64,000 nt of DNA from Albugo candida (GCA_905220665.1 CAJNAR010000160.1:599099-663098), one strand, 5' to 3'. Counted from the stretch's first letter, positions 23,991-36,200 are shown. Notes: a model not told the origin generated them from the sequence alone. A program made the numbers and translations.

Positions 23991-25997
23991 ATCTTGCTTC
24001 AGATATATGAGTCCTTTGTCGATTATGAAGTTGTTTTTCGGCTGCTTTGTTTTTCAGATATGTTTGAAAAACTTATCTTTGCGATAGCCCTGCTGAATCG
24101 CTGTACGCACTTTATCGTTGATATGGGCGCGCACAACATGAAACTCTGCGTTGTGGATTTTCTCTTGCGCGACTCCTATCGGACGACTCTCCCCCCCAAT
24201 TGCACATCGTCTATTAAGAGTTGAGAGACATCCACCGGAATGTACTGAATGAAAGCAGCGTGATTCATGTGCGTATCTAAAAGATTGAAGTGTTGCTTAC
24301 AGTCCTCTGCACACTCATGTACGATGTGCGACATATCGGGAACATGGTCCGTAGGCACGTCTGATTCGTTGGATGCTCTCCCGACAAGTGCGGACGAGAT
24401 AATGCGTCAGCCACTACATTGGACCGTCCTTTGACATGATGTAAGACAAAGTCAAACTGGGAAAAGAACGTTAGCATACGCGCCATCTTTGGAAACACTT
24501 TGGGACGGTGGAGCATCCACCTGCACGCGGAATTGTCTGTATAGACTGAAAAGTGTCTTCCGTGGAGATAAGGACGCCATTTTTGAGCGCAGTCTTGATA
24601 GCTAACAGCTCTTTCTCGTGAGCTGGCCATTTTAGTTCATATGGGCCTGGATGTTTCAAATAAAACGCAATGGCGTGGTAGTTGCTGTTGATACGTTGCG
24701 AAAGAACACCAGCCATGCGAAACCCAGAAGCATCCGTTGTTAGGATGAAAGGGTGAGTAAAGCCGGGCAATTTCAGCGTCGGTGACTGCTGAAGTGCGAG
24801 CTTCAATGCGTTAAACTCCTTTTGCTGATCTTCCCCCCCAGTTCCATTGAGTATCTTGTTTGGCTAACTCTCGAAGAGGACACGTTAGTCGTTCAAAATT
24901 GCAGATAAAACGTCGGTAATACCCAACTAGTCCCATAAAACTTAGCAACTCTTTGCGACAGGACGGTGTTTGGAACGTTGCGATAGAATCCGTTTTCTTA
25001 GGGTCGACGCGTAGACCAGCTTCGGAAACCATATTCCCTAAGAATGCGATTTCTTTGCGACCAAATGCACATTTGGAAAGTCGAGCATAAAGCTTCTCCT
25101 TGCACAACACTTCGCATACTACACGAACGTGGCCGACGTGGTCCTCTATTGTACGGGAGAAGATGCACATATCGTCCAGATACACGACAACGAAGGTGCG
25201 TAGCTTGTCGAACAACGTTCGCATAAGACGTGACCAAACCCCAGGCATTCCTAATAACCCCATTGGTGCTACGCACCATTGATACGTTTCCTTGTGGGTT
25301 TTGAAAGCCGTATAGGGTCGACTTGATGGCAAAACTACCATTTGATGGTACCCTTGAGCAAGATCGAGAAGCATAAAATACTTGCATTCAACCATGCGGT
25401 CGAGTAGTTCTTCGATTAATGGCAAAGGAATTTTTGCCACGACGGACATGCTATTCACAAAACGGTATTCAATTACCCAGCGAATGGGAATCTTCGAATT
25501 TCCGCTTCGGAGCCATTCGGCGCGTTTTGGGAACTTTTCGGTTGGGGGATCTTTCTTTGGGATTCAAAAAATATTGGAGACCCATGGCGAGTTCGATACT
25601 TCTATCCATCCTTTGAGTATATTCTCTTCAACGACTTGCTGCAATGCGTCTTGCTCAACCTTCGAAAGACGGAAGGGAGCAGGGGCGCTCGGTACCGCAT
25701 CAGGCTTTATTTGCAGTCCGAAGTTCACTGATGTCTTTGGAGGCATTTCATTCGGAAGTTGTTCTGGAAATACGTCCTTGTACTCGTCCAGAACTGGTTT
25801 CAACTCCTGCGATATTTCTGATGGTTCTACGTCGGTAACCTTCAGTTGATATATCTCCTCATATGCTCCGCTGTTCAGCTTCTCTTGGAAGGTAGGACCA
25901 TCCACATCTTCGAACTTCGTGTGGGCTTCCACTTTAATAAGTTGCGATCGCCAATCAATCCGTGAGTTGTACTTGGTCGACCATGGTGGACCAAATA
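23991..25997 (-). pseudogene. Gypsy reverse transcriptase and RNase H, broken
   Basis: From 25997 leftwards there is a linker with VFPEQLPNEMPP (about 25760) and PFRLSKVEQDAL. The reverse transcriptase (24811-25458) has PLPLIEELLDRM, DLAQGYHQM, FVVVYLDDMCIFS (YLDD active site near 25180), FLGNMVSEAGLRVDPKK and FMGLVGYYRRFI. RNase H has ILTTDASGFRMAGVLSQ (about 24740), then HEKELLAIKTAL and, after a frame change, HGRHFSVYTDNSACRWML and FVLHHVKGRSNVVADALSR (about 24420). At least three frame breaks lie between these blocks, including one between RNase H subdomains near 24590. The catalytic residues are kept although the ORF is dead. Confidence 0.92.
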
Positions 25998-27130
25998 TTA
26001 AGTCATGCGTATCCAGCAGGTTCCATTCATGAACTGCATCCTTGGGAACTCCATACCGTCGATGCGAAAGGTACCTTCCACTCTCTTCGTGGGATGACTC
26101 GATGTCCACGTTCCGTCAAAACGACGCGCTTGTACCTTTTGTGCGCTTAGTATTTTTGAGGCCAGACCAGGTTTGATCAGATTTGTGGACGCACCAGAGT
26201 CGATCAAAATCTTGACGGATTTGTTTCCAATGACACCATCACGTACTAGTAGTCGACCTTGCACAGGCATGTCCGATCCGAAGCTGCTTGATTCTAAGCT
26301 AATAGGTTCTACTTCTGTCATCTTTTGGACCTTCAAGGCATTGATCGTGACACGGTCGTAAAAAGTGGATTCTTGTTCGTCCTCACGGCTGTTCACATGG
26401 TTAACTTGCTGACGACTTACATTTTGCTGATAATTCCGTTCGGAACGATTGTTACCTCGATCATTACGTGGCTGGCGCTGAAGACACTGTGCGGAGCGAT
26501 GATTTGGACTTCCGCACTTGAAGTACAAATTACGGCGGCGACATTCGTCACGAGACGGATTTTGTACGTAGCTGATGTCCATTGGCTCCGGACCATCGTT
26601 CAATCGATATCGATGACTGCTTTCGTATGGCCTGTACCGCGGTCTATCGTGCGAAATTCCTCGAGAATGTCTCGTCGGATGAGAACGGTCAAAGTCTAAC
26701 GCAACCGTAATAGCTTTGGAGAGTGTTGTACAGCGACGGTACTGAATTTCTTCCCGCGTGCGACCTTTCAGTCCACGGAGAAAGTACATCTGGTCCAGCT
26801 CGCTCATCTCTTGAACTTGAGTGACTACGTGGCGAACTTGCACACACAATCAGGAAGATCTTCGCAATCGCCCTCTCTCATATTGTTCATATCCTCACGA
26901 AGACGCTCTTGCAGATCAACAGGGGCAAATTCACGTTCAACTTTGCTGAAGAAATCGTCCACGTTTGTGACATACTGTTTTTGCATCACATACCACTGAG
27001 CGGCTCCTTTCTTCATTGTACCGCCTGAAAGAGCGAGTATTCTTTGAGAAAGTTATAGACTCTTCCAGCTCACTCCTCTTGCAAAGAAGTATTGTTCCAC
27101 TTGCTCCTTGTGAGTTGAAATGATTCATCC
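25998..27130 (-). pseudogene. Gypsy gag and aspartic protease, broken
   Basis: Gag packages the element RNA, and the protease cuts the polyprotein. From about 27020 leftwards a retrotransposon gag core reads GAAQWYVMQKQ and FAPVDLQERLREDM, then SELDQMYFLRGLKGRTREEI in the next frame (25998-26849). A zinc knuckle follows near 26510, LYFKCGSPNHRSAQC. The expected first Cys of C-x2-C is Tyr, so the knuckle has lost one ligand. The protease motif ILIDSGASTNLIKPG is near 26205 and keeps D-S/T-G. The gag core and the knuckle-protease part are offset by a frameshift near 26840. Confidence 0.88.
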
Positions 27131-27690
27131 AACCTACCTCCATACGTCGGAAGGTTCACACCCACCCTCTAGCTTGATTTCCGAAAGCTGTTTTGATTTT
27201 TGAAATTGCTCGAGCAATTGCGCTTGTTTTTCCATAGTTTTAACCATAGACTACAGCAATTGTGCATGCTGATCAGAAGTCATCGGGGTGAACATTGTTG
27301 AACCAATACGATTAGTTAACTCTACGTGGTTGATCTGGGGTCCTTTTTGGCTCTTGAGTGCTTCTCTTGACAACCTTTGGTCCGGGTTTTAAGGAGGTTT
27401 TCGACTTGGCGGTCGGCACAAGGGACTCGGATAATTTTGACCCTGTGCTTAGCGATTTCGCGTGAGATGCGCAGGTTCACAGTGCTCTCGAATCTGAGCA
27501 AGTCACTGGCGTGCGAGAGTAAGGGCATTTTGATGTTTTTTGCGCGAGTCGGAGCGGTAAGACGTGTCCGGGTGTTTCTCGAGGCGGCAAGAATGCGGCT
27601 GGTGCGGTAGGGACGGTGAGCACGGCGAAGACGGCGATGCTGGAAAACGGCGATGCTGCAGGGACGACGAGGACGGCGGGGACGGTGAGG

Positions 27691-27707
27691 ACCAACAAAT
27701 GCTACCA
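27691..27707 (-). promoter_or_regulatory. Candidate primer-binding site
   Basis: On the minus strand TGGTAGCATTTGTTGGT starts two bases after the 5' LTR. TGGTA pairs with the CCA end of a tRNA. Beyond the first 8 bases a specific tRNA match is uncertain. Confidence 0.6.
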
Positions 27708-27709
27708 GA

Positions 27710-27927
27710 TTTGAAGACTGATTGTTCACTTAGAACTTTAAAACTGACTTAATATAGGTCCTTAGTTCGCTACCCTGTGCTACCTCTAAGCCTATCATTC
27801 TAGGTCCCTCTATAATGTTCCTAATGACGTCATCTTGTGACGTCAGAACATAACGTCAGCCTATGACGTCATGGCTTGTCTACCATACAGTCAGCTCAAT
27901 CTTGTTGCCCGACTCGGCGGCATAACA
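27710..27927 (-). repeat. 5' LTR of the gypsy element
   Basis: It is 218 bp and indel-free against 22369-22586. The inner dinucleotide is mutated: TT at 27710-27711 instead of TG. It ends CATAACA, followed by the target duplicate ACTCT. Confidence 0.93.
27825..27871. promoter_or_regulatory. Palindrome array in the 5' LTR
   Basis: TGACGTCA occurs at 27825, 27838 and 27864, and TAACGTCA at 27851, again every 13 bp. Only the third site is degenerate, as in the other LTR. Confidence 0.8.
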
Positions 27928-27932
27928 ACTCT

Positions 27933-30920
27933 ATCATGTGCAGCACTCGACGCATTTCTTATAATCACTAGAATGGCCGACTGGACATTGCTGCAATGAT
28001 GAATATTGGTTAAAATCGGCGGTCTTCCATTTTGCAGTTCCAATTCCACCACGCCTCTGGCTTCATATCAATATATGCAAACGACTCATTCTTTGCAAGA
28101 TAGATACCATCATTAGACTTTCAGAAGTTATAAATTTTTTCGTTAGGACATCGTAGCTCACATTTGTCGCCATAGTTTTAGCATCATAGCCTGTAACAAC
28201 TCAGCTAGCACGATGATAGAAATGATAATGTATTGAAGTTATTGAAAAACACAAAAGCAAAAGTCCTTCTTTACTCGAGCCTTTAAGATTTAAGATGCAC
28301 CACTTTTACAAGATTGGAGCACACAATGACGTTTATACCGGTAACATGGGATGAAGCTATTCGAAGACTCTTATTTGTAGAGGTAGGTATCGTACTATCT
28401 ATTGGATGATCAATCCCCGTGCATGAAGAACACGTTCTATATTCAGTGAATGATTATGAACTTATGGAAGCAACTGACACAAATTGGCTGAGCTTATCGC
28501 CTCCCGTCGATACCTTTATACTAGAGAGATAAATCGCAGCCAGATAGCTGAGTATCAGGCGTTACAACTGAGATGAGATTCACTAACTATATTTGTCTGC
28601 GCCAATACGAAACGGTGACGCACAGTTAATAGTCAAAACGAGATGCATAAGAAAATCTCTGCTGCGAATATTTTTGGACTGAATCATTCCGAATTCCTGA
28701 TATAGCCCAGCTGTTAGAAAGACTATCAAATTGCGATTTGCTTCGTTCGCATGATATGGCAGTTGACGTTTTCACTCTGCTACATATTTATGCTATTTGA
28801 TACCATAGCCACTATAAAATCATGCCTGTATTCTCGTCAGCCAGTCCTTAGTGCTGATGAACTTGTACCTTATTTGGTGATGTCTCTCGACAGGAATTGT
28901 AGTGTTCTATATAATTCCAGCTTTCTGTTTGAAGGCTCCGAGTAGTCTGATTCGGAGACCAACACAAGTTTTCGAAAGAAAAGACGAGTCGACCTAGTTC
29001 ATCGATACTGGATCTAACCGACTACTTTGTAACAAAACCAGACATAAGTGATAATAAGAACATGAGAGTCGGTCCTTTCAAAGTTTGCTGTTTGGAGGAG
29101 CGATTTCAAATGACTTGATTGCGAAGTAATCTGCGCGTGTGTACCCAGCCATACACTGATAAACTTATAAGGAGCTCCTATCTATGATGAAGAAACGTTT
29201 TCTGCAAAAAATGGCTAGATTACTCACCGCATATCGGATGAAGTAATATGTGCATTTCATAACGTGATATTTCATGTATATTCTTTGGGTCGTGTAAGTG
29301 TCTGTTCCTGTCAGTACGCTTTAGAGTTAACTTTTTATTTGTCATGGTTTTTGGATAGGGTAAAGCGAATGTTCGGCAGCTTACATGCAAATGTCACTAA
29401 CTTTATAAAGTCCATATCAATGCACCCTTGGAATTCTGTATCTGCATTTGATTCATTTTACATCAATGGTAGTGACTTTGGTGAAGTGTTTTAAATTTTG
29501 CGCCCAAAGAAGACTCTGCACAACTTTTATGCATAGTACTGTCGTACTATGGGGTAGCGGTGTTACCAGATAACACAGCAATTCTACTCATGAGCCACAA
29601 GCAAGCTACAAAAACAGCACCATTCTCTCACACGTTTGTTATCGAAAAAAATCAAAAAGACCAGCAACATTTTCCATAGATACTCGAGAACTACACTAAG
29701 CTAACGCTTCACGCGTTAGGAGCGCTGGTTGTAAATATAAAAATCTCAATTATGAAGCGAACGCTCTATAATGTTTACCTTCAATTGCTTGCGATGAAGC
29801 TACTTTGCGGCTTAGAAATGACACAGGAATGATATGGATCACCCTACCATGCATGCTCGTTGCCGTTTTGTATAGCGAGCATAGTGAATTGCCGTTGCAA
29901 GCGCTGTTTCTTTAAAAATAACGATTGCTTTCGTGCATGTCGCATTCATTTGATCCTCACACAGTAGCCATGAGTAGGCTGTCTCAGTCTGTGTGTCAAC
30001 TTTTCAGCAAGAAAATGATAAATGCACGCAGTACAGCAATATTCTCATTTTGAACCATCTACTTTATCAAAGCATGGGCTCGCTGTGTGCTGGAAGGAAA
30101 TGGTTCCGTGTAGTCTCACGTGATAACGTCTCAAAGCAACTTAAATTTGATTTCCGCACACGCCATGTTTATCCACAGAGCGACAACCTTTCATTGCCCT
30201 CTCAACAAAACCGTTGTTGGCCTGTCATCTTTCGTTACCAAGGAATAGTAGGTCTAACTCGATCAATTCTTTATATCTCATTGCGACCACACAATCAAAA
30301 TGTCCTGATTGTCAATGTCTTACCAAAATTAATTTGGAAAACCAGGGACTAATGGCGTGTAGATGCGGCAAGCTGTTCTGCGGATGCTGAAGTCCACAGA
30401 TGTTCTATGCGACGTTTTGAATAGAAGTATTGCCGCATTCTGAGAAAAATATGGACTAAGTTGGGTGGTCGTAATCACTCCAGACTTCAGTAGGCTAACC
30501 AAATTGACAGTGGGGTGAGTCCTGATGATTGTAAAAGTAAGCGCTGTAGCCACAGGTGTAGTCCGGTCAATTCCGTCACTTCACGGACTACGTAGCGTTT
30601 GTATCCGTCGTAGTGAATATCTCACCTCAACTCCTCATTATTTCCACACAGCAATATGTCAGTTTACCAAAAGGAAGGATAAGCTGCTTGATTGGTGGTA
30701 GCTGCCAAAGTGAGTATATTATACTTATTTCTCTACTCGACTTTTCATTCACGCAGCCTAACGTCGTGCGTACCGTCCCTATCCATGACGTACCACCCAC
30801 GTCGTGATTATACCGCGAAACTGGATGCCTGCTGTGTCTCGAACGCCGCGAGGATTCAACCCAATATGTTCCACGGGAGATTGATTTGCCACGTAGCGTA
30901 ATACTTGTGATTTGTCTTAT
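27933..30920. other. No recognised gene
   Basis: There are many short frames without domains. I see no RNA gene, no long repeat shared with the rest of the window, and no obvious transposon end. Confidence 0.5.
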
Positions 30921-31240
30921 CAAACTTCACCGGTGACGTAAACCATGAAATCAGTGGTCCACTCAAGTTGCATGTGCATGTTTCCCCGTGTGGAGCGAGA
31001 AGTCAGTCTCGCACTGCCATATGTTATGAAGCTGCGCTGCCCCGTCGATTCTGAGTGATGACCAGACTTGCTGTCAAGAGTCCTCTGGGATGCGGCGTTC
31101 ACAGCATCAGCTACATTCAATGCTCAATATTTCTTGCAAGTCACGCTTATATGACCCTTCTTCTCACAATGAAAAAAAGAACAAGTCTTTTCGTTCTCTC
31201 GTCATGTTCTATGCAGACGGTGTCTAACTCCCTCGACCTT
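30890..31240 (-). pseudogene. Possible Ty1/copia gag remnant
   Basis: On the minus strand near 31160, FFHCEKKGHISVTCKK resembles a gag zinc knuckle of the form C-x2-C-x4-H-x4-C, with a distorted first Cys next to a T-run that could be a frameshift. Downstream, near 30920, KTNHKYYATWQINL resembles the N-terminal gag motif of copia elements. Its position after the knuckle is out of order, so two fragments may be joined. The rest of the surrounding kilobase is unreadable. I hold this call weakly. Confidence 0.35.
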
Positions 31241-31979
31241 GAAAGTAGCTACTGGCGACGCGGGTTTAAGGTGACATTACGGAGAATTCATCGGGGTAAG
31301 AGCAATAATATTATAACTTGCCTAAACAGCCTTCCCGCTGCTAATTTTATTTATTCACGCCAGAGGAACTCCTTGAGTATAATTTATGGGTAAACAAGCC
31401 CAACAAAATCGTCATGTGAACATTCACGAGACGGAATCATCGTTCTTTGATGTAACGACCAATCAAGTCTGGCACTTTGACATCATCAGCAGGAGAACCC
31501 AATCGCCCGGTATATGCATGCCATACTTGAGGATGTTACGTCGTGCCAGATAAACACCTGCCTGGAACACTTCTTTTTACTCGAAGCTTTCTATGAAAGC
31601 TTCAAATCCCTGATTTGTAGTACCTCGGCTCAGAGAGGCACATTTGCGCTTGTGATGCTCTGTCTGAAGATTTTTGTGGCAGCTGCCGGCGCATAAACTA
31701 GCCCCCTCGCTCGCTGCTATTGTACGTCGTTACCTATGTCTTGCTCTAATATGTTGCGCTGGAATTGGCACTAATTCGTCTGAAGAGAGGAAAGCGTCAT
31801 ATCGGGCTAGTTTCGGTGCGTTTCTCCACATAAGTGCGAAGGTGCTGCTACCGGTAGGCACGGACGAAGCTCAGTCACCTTCAACTCTTCGAGATTTTAG
31901 CCTGTTAAGGCGAGCTCCAATGTCCCTTTTCATCGTCGTCTTCAATTCTAGCAGCTTGATCAGATAAATTTGCGCTCAT

Positions 31980-32422
31980 AATCTTTCAGCAACTTGAGGA
32001 AAGCATCCTTGGAGGGCATGCTGAATTAAGTATAGTATCCTGAATTGAATAGGTTGAATCGTCTCAAGCAGACTTACCTGGTGCTGTGACATTTGCACTA
32101 CTCGCGCCGGTATTATATCGCTACATGCGATTCTCGCTATGTCAAAAACTTTGGAAAATTATATCGTCTCTAAAACATGCCTTCTTGACCGCAGGAATAC
32201 TTTACTTCTTGTGAACAGTGTTGGAACAACAAAGCGTCAGGGACGTTTTGTCAAGTAAACTCAACAATATCTTGGTTAAGACCAAACGGGGCAAAGTATC
32301 TCCAATATTAAGAGTCGATGATATAAAAGCAGTAATTTGTTTGTCCTGTAAATAACACTTCAGACTAGCAAGCGTCACTATATATATAGTGATACTATTC
32401 CAACAAGCTCTTTCTCTTCAGT
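31980..32422. other. No recognised feature
   Basis: No domain, RNA or repeat was recognised. The second copy of the 1.1-kb repeat starts at its right edge. Confidence 0.45.
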
Positions 32423-33510
32423 GGGGTCGAAATGATCTGTCCGTTGTTTATTTGAGGACTTGACTGACGTGATCTTAATGCATCAAGAAGAGAATGCTTC
32501 GAATTTCTTACCAACCAGCAATTAATATTCCACAGATTCCTAATGAAGCTTGGTACGTGACGATGGAACGGGTACAGCACCGCGTGTGGCCATTAACACC
32601 TTAACGTGATGTTTCTAAACAGTATGTGTGTAAAAGCGCCAAATACCGGACCACAATGTGTGTAACGTTGGAACAAGCGCGACACATATGTAAACGAATA
32701 CGTGAAGTGTAAGAAGCCGTCTCGTGACAAGGAAGCTGCTGAGTAAATAACCAGCAATCATTCCTCCTGGTTGAGAAGCTCCTTGAGACAAGCACCGTCA
32801 AGGAGATAGTTTGACTAGACATACGATCATGCCTACTGTGAGTCACAGCATCGCTGTAAGTATCTTATTACTTAGGCGTGTTCTGCAACCTTTGGATAAT
32901 TTCGCAATGATCGATAAATCCCAAGATAGACACCTAGACCAGGATCTCTTGGGGCTATAAAAGCTTGAAGTGAATAACCGAGGTAGATTCTGCTTCTAGC
33001 GATAAGAAAGTGTTCTCTTTTTGACAAATTAATGTCATGCTTGATCAGCGTACATATTTTACAATCAGGTAATCATTTCTTGGTGTTATCCCTCGTAAAA
33101 CGCCACATGAGGCACGAATGTAGTGCAATTGGTATTTGTATGAGAAATGTACTGGGTGTTCCTCAGTCGTGCGTTATGTCATGCCAAAGTTATATTAAAA
33201 AAAAAATTGCATCTGATTAAGTAGCCGTAACATTTGACTGATACACTTGAAGTATTCCAACTTGAGAGACAGTAAAGCCTTCAGTGTATATACTGTTGAG
33301 ATGTCAGTTCTCTCTGCTGTGCCACGATTTACTTTTTCTTTAGGACACTGATTATGAGATAATACTGGATAACACTTCCGTCCATTGCTTGTGCAACTCC
33401 ACTGAAGCAATCAATTCATGAAAGGCCACGAATATTCTCTGACTCGTATCTATTACGTAACTTCGTTGAGTTTCTCCAGAATCAGTCGAGATTATCCGCT
33501 TTTTCTTAAG
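32423..33510 (+). repeat. Dispersed 1.1-1.2 kb repeat, copy 2
   Basis: It aligns directly with 2524-3711. It ends just before the TTGATATTCCCACAA element end at 33539, so the repeat and the element may be adjacent by insertion. Confidence 0.8.
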
Positions 33511-34439
33511 GATGTTTATATCCTCACAACAAAAAATTGATATTCCCACAATTTTCTAAATTACATTTTTTTTCACAAATCACATTTCTGTGTGGCCGTC
33601 ACGCGAGTGCTCCACGAAGCTGCTGTTGCTGCTTCTGATTCATCTTTGGTAATCTTCAGGTGATGTAGGCGACTCATTATGTGGCTGAATTGCTGCGTTT
33701 TCATCGACGTATCTATACATACCCCGCATACACAAAAGAGGATTAGCTATATATTGAGACGCTGGAAAGTTCAATCAAAATCAGAATCGGTATGTAGCTC
33801 ATTTGTGATACAAGGCCTCGACAGTGATATTCACTGTACGCAACCGACGCAAAAATTATGGCTCAAATGAATAATTTGGAAGCCACGCGAGTTGAAATCC
33901 TTACTAAGAGCATATAACGCCAGCGATGGGAATCGGCAAAAAGCAAAACATCGTCACTCGAACAAATAATCAGCTTTTGAATATTGAGACTATGGAAAGT
34001 TTTATCAGAATCGGAATCGGTGTAGCTCATTTCTGACACCACATAATGATGTAATTCGAATAAAAAACAGGAATCGTTATGCAGCCATCACCTTCTCTGT
34101 GACCAGCCTATAGACTTCATAAATTTATAGTATATTGGCTTCTGTTTGGTTTGAATGAATATAGCAGAATGAATAAATTCAGTTACGGGAATCGTTATTC
34201 AGCCCCCATGTGGCCTCTAATTGGTCTGAAAAAGTGAAACGGAAAAAATGAAAAGCATATGAATCACATTGTTATCTCCTGCAACTTCAATTTACTTTTA
34301 GGCTTGTTGACATCTAGAATGGGCTATCCTTGCGCCCATGCTTTTGGTCACCAAGTAATGCTGCTGTCTTTAATGATTTGATCAGCTTTGGGGTGGCTGG
34401 TACAGCTAATGCCAATTCGAATTGAGGCTGAGACGATGC

Positions 34440-34771
34440 CAATTGGAACTGAGAAAGCAGTGAAGAGAATTACTGATGAGTATGAGGATTCTTGCAATCA
34501 TCGTAAGCGTGTGCAGTAAGACTATATTTTGTCCATCCCATAGACAGAAACTCGCGATCCTGCGCATGTGCGCACGCGTGGTAGGCCATCGAGCTCAGCG
34601 CTGCGACTTCCATCGAAGTTTGATCATGTCACTTCTGCTTCGGATGCTCTTTTGTATAGCCGGAGATGTCGGAAATACCAAAAGACAGGCCAAAATGCCA
34701 CAACCTGCCGTCAAGAAGCAACAGCACTAACAACACCAGCAGCAGTAGATCTAGATATAGACCTAGATTAA
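34440..34771 (+). pseudogene. MULE transposase C-terminal fragment, left copy
   Basis: The frame ending at 34771 reads RTRGRPSSSALRLPSKF, then RRCRKYQKTGQNATTCRQ. This is the layout seen at the end of MULE transposases, where a GRP segment is followed by a C-x2-C-x4-H-x4-C zinc knuckle. Here the second Cys is Tyr and the His is Gln, so the knuckle is dead. A Thr/Ala-rich tail ends DLDIDLD. No upstream catalytic domain remains. Confidence 0.6.
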
Positions 34772-35067
34772 GTCAGACCAACCTGAGGCCACCATTTCCA
34801 TTAATTTAAGGAGGATGAGGGCTAAATAACGATTCCCGTAATTTAATTTTCGGAATCCTTATTCAGCACTCACCTTTTCTTTGATCAGCACTCAGCCTCC
34901 ATAACTTAATGAGGATAAATAAAAATAAATGACGGAAATTGTTATTATCAGCCCCAACCCCTCATAAATCTATGAAAATTTTGGCTTCTGATCGGTCTGA
35001 ATAAAGGCAACGGAATGAGAACAATCAAATGGAAAAACTTCTGTTTTTGCATGCAAATTTTGTACTA

Positions 35068-35395
35068 CTTATTCTAAGTCTGTATCTAAATGTACTGCTG
35101 CAAGTATTGCTGGTGCTGTTGGTGCTGGTGTTGCTTGTCGACGGCAGGTTCTTGCATTGTGACTTGTCTTTTGGCATTTCCGACATCTCCGGCGATGCAA
35201 AAGAGCATCCGAGCAGAAGTGACATGTTCAAACTTCGATGGAAGTCGCAGCGCTGAGCTCGATAGCCTACCACGCGTGCGCACTTGCGCAGGATTGCGAA
35301 TTTCTGTCTATGGGACGGACAAAATATAGTCTTACTGCACACGCTTACGATGATTGCAAGAATCCTCACACTCATCAGTAATTCTCTTCACTGCT
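35068..35395 (-). pseudogene. MULE transposase C-terminal fragment, right copy
   Basis: This is the reverse-oriented partner of the left copy. Here the knuckle reads RRCRKCQKTSHNARTCRRQ with all C-C-H-C ligands present, preceded by RTRGRLSSSALRLPSKF in the adjacent frame after a one-base shift. The tail is rich in Gln/Ala/Pro codons from CAGCACCAACAGCAC-like repeats. It is truncated in the same way as the left copy, so both descend from one truncated unit. Confidence 0.6.
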
Positions 35396-35759
35396 TTTTC
35401 AATTCCAATTGGCATGGTCCCAGCCTCAATATGAACTGGCATTGGCTGTACCAGCCACAACTGCTGATCAGAATCATTAACAGACAACGAAAAGCATGGG
35501 CGTAAGAATAGCCCGTTGAAGATGTCAACAAGCCTACTGGTAAATTGAAGTTGCCGGAGACAACAGTGTCATTTATATATTTTTTATTTATTCCCTTGCA
35601 TCTATTCGGACCAATAAGAGGCTACACTTGCCATTAATTTGTGGAGGGTGGGGGCTGAACAACGATTCCCGTATTAATTTATGGAGGCTTTGTGCTGATG
35701 AAATGAAAGGTGAGTGCTGAATTATTAATAACGATTATTTTTTATTTGATTTAGGGGTG

Positions 35760-36200
35760 CGTTAAAATTCCCTCAGTTTGACATGATTGGCTAATTTTCG
35801 AGACGTTTCGACATGATTAGCTAATTCCGGAGACTGAGAATTCAACCTTATCGACTGCGAAAGAGGCTATCATTCTCACCCGGAAACTATCTTCAAAGAC
35901 CGAGTTTGAAGACCATAAGTTTCTTGTGTCATGGATGACCCGTACACAGTGAAATACTAGGTCTCAGTTTGCAGAATAGAATATTTTTGTGTTATCAACA
36001 AACTGTGAACTACGAAATAGTCTAACAACAATGAGCTACGCGAACAAACGCGAACGCTAACTGAACGCAAGACTGAGCGCCAAATAGTTCGCGTCGAAAA
36101 GTAGCTGTTAATGCTATCATTCTGTCCCTAATCTAGGCGAACGTTAGCACTATGCAAGCATAAAATTAGCCAATCATATCAAACTGAGGGGGTTTTAACG
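35760..36200. mobile_element. MITE with 39-bp terminal inverted repeats
   Basis: CGTTAAAATTCCCTCAGTTT at 35760 and its mirror at 36200 extend to 39 bp (35760-35798 and 36162-36200) with three mismatches. The element is 441 bp with no ORF of note. I see no clear target duplication. Confidence 0.75.

Larger units (their letters stand above)
22369..27927 (-). mobile_element. Ty3/gypsy LTR retrotransposon, chromovirus type, degraded
   Basis: The 5.56-kb element is bounded by direct LTRs of 218 bp and flanked on both sides by ACTCT (22364-22368 and 27928-27932), a perfect 5-bp target duplication. Order on the minus strand is gag, protease, reverse transcriptase, RNase H, integrase and chromodomain, which is the Ty3/gypsy order. 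A primer-binding-like TGGTAGCA lies two bases inside the 5' LTR, and a purine tract abuts the 3' LTR. Frames are broken at several places. The two LTRs differ at about 21 of 218 positions by eye, which indicates an old insertion. Confidence 0.95.
34250..35580. repeat. Inverted pair of MULE-derived segments
   Basis: About 34250-34790 and 35065-35580 are reverse complements at roughly 90% identity. They share GTGAAGAGAATTACTGATGA, CTTGCAATCATCGTAAGCGT, GACTATATTTTGTCC and CGAGCTCAGCGCTGCGACTT. The similarity extends outwards from the coding tails into CAACTTCAATTTAC. The spacer of about 270 bp holds short modules of its own. Confidence 0.8.

Noticed and set aside
27322..27729. 135-codon Arg/Pro-rich minus-strand frame at the start of the gypsy element
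   Set aside because: It begins inside the LTR and covers the primer-binding site, so it is the leader region. Its composition reflects a GAC/GGCG-rich repeat-like stretch.
33746..34039. Considered as a CRISPR-like array because of the repeated TATTGAGAC...GTAGCTCATTT unit
   Set aside because: There are only two diverged units 235 bp apart, no spacers of regular length, and a eukaryotic context.
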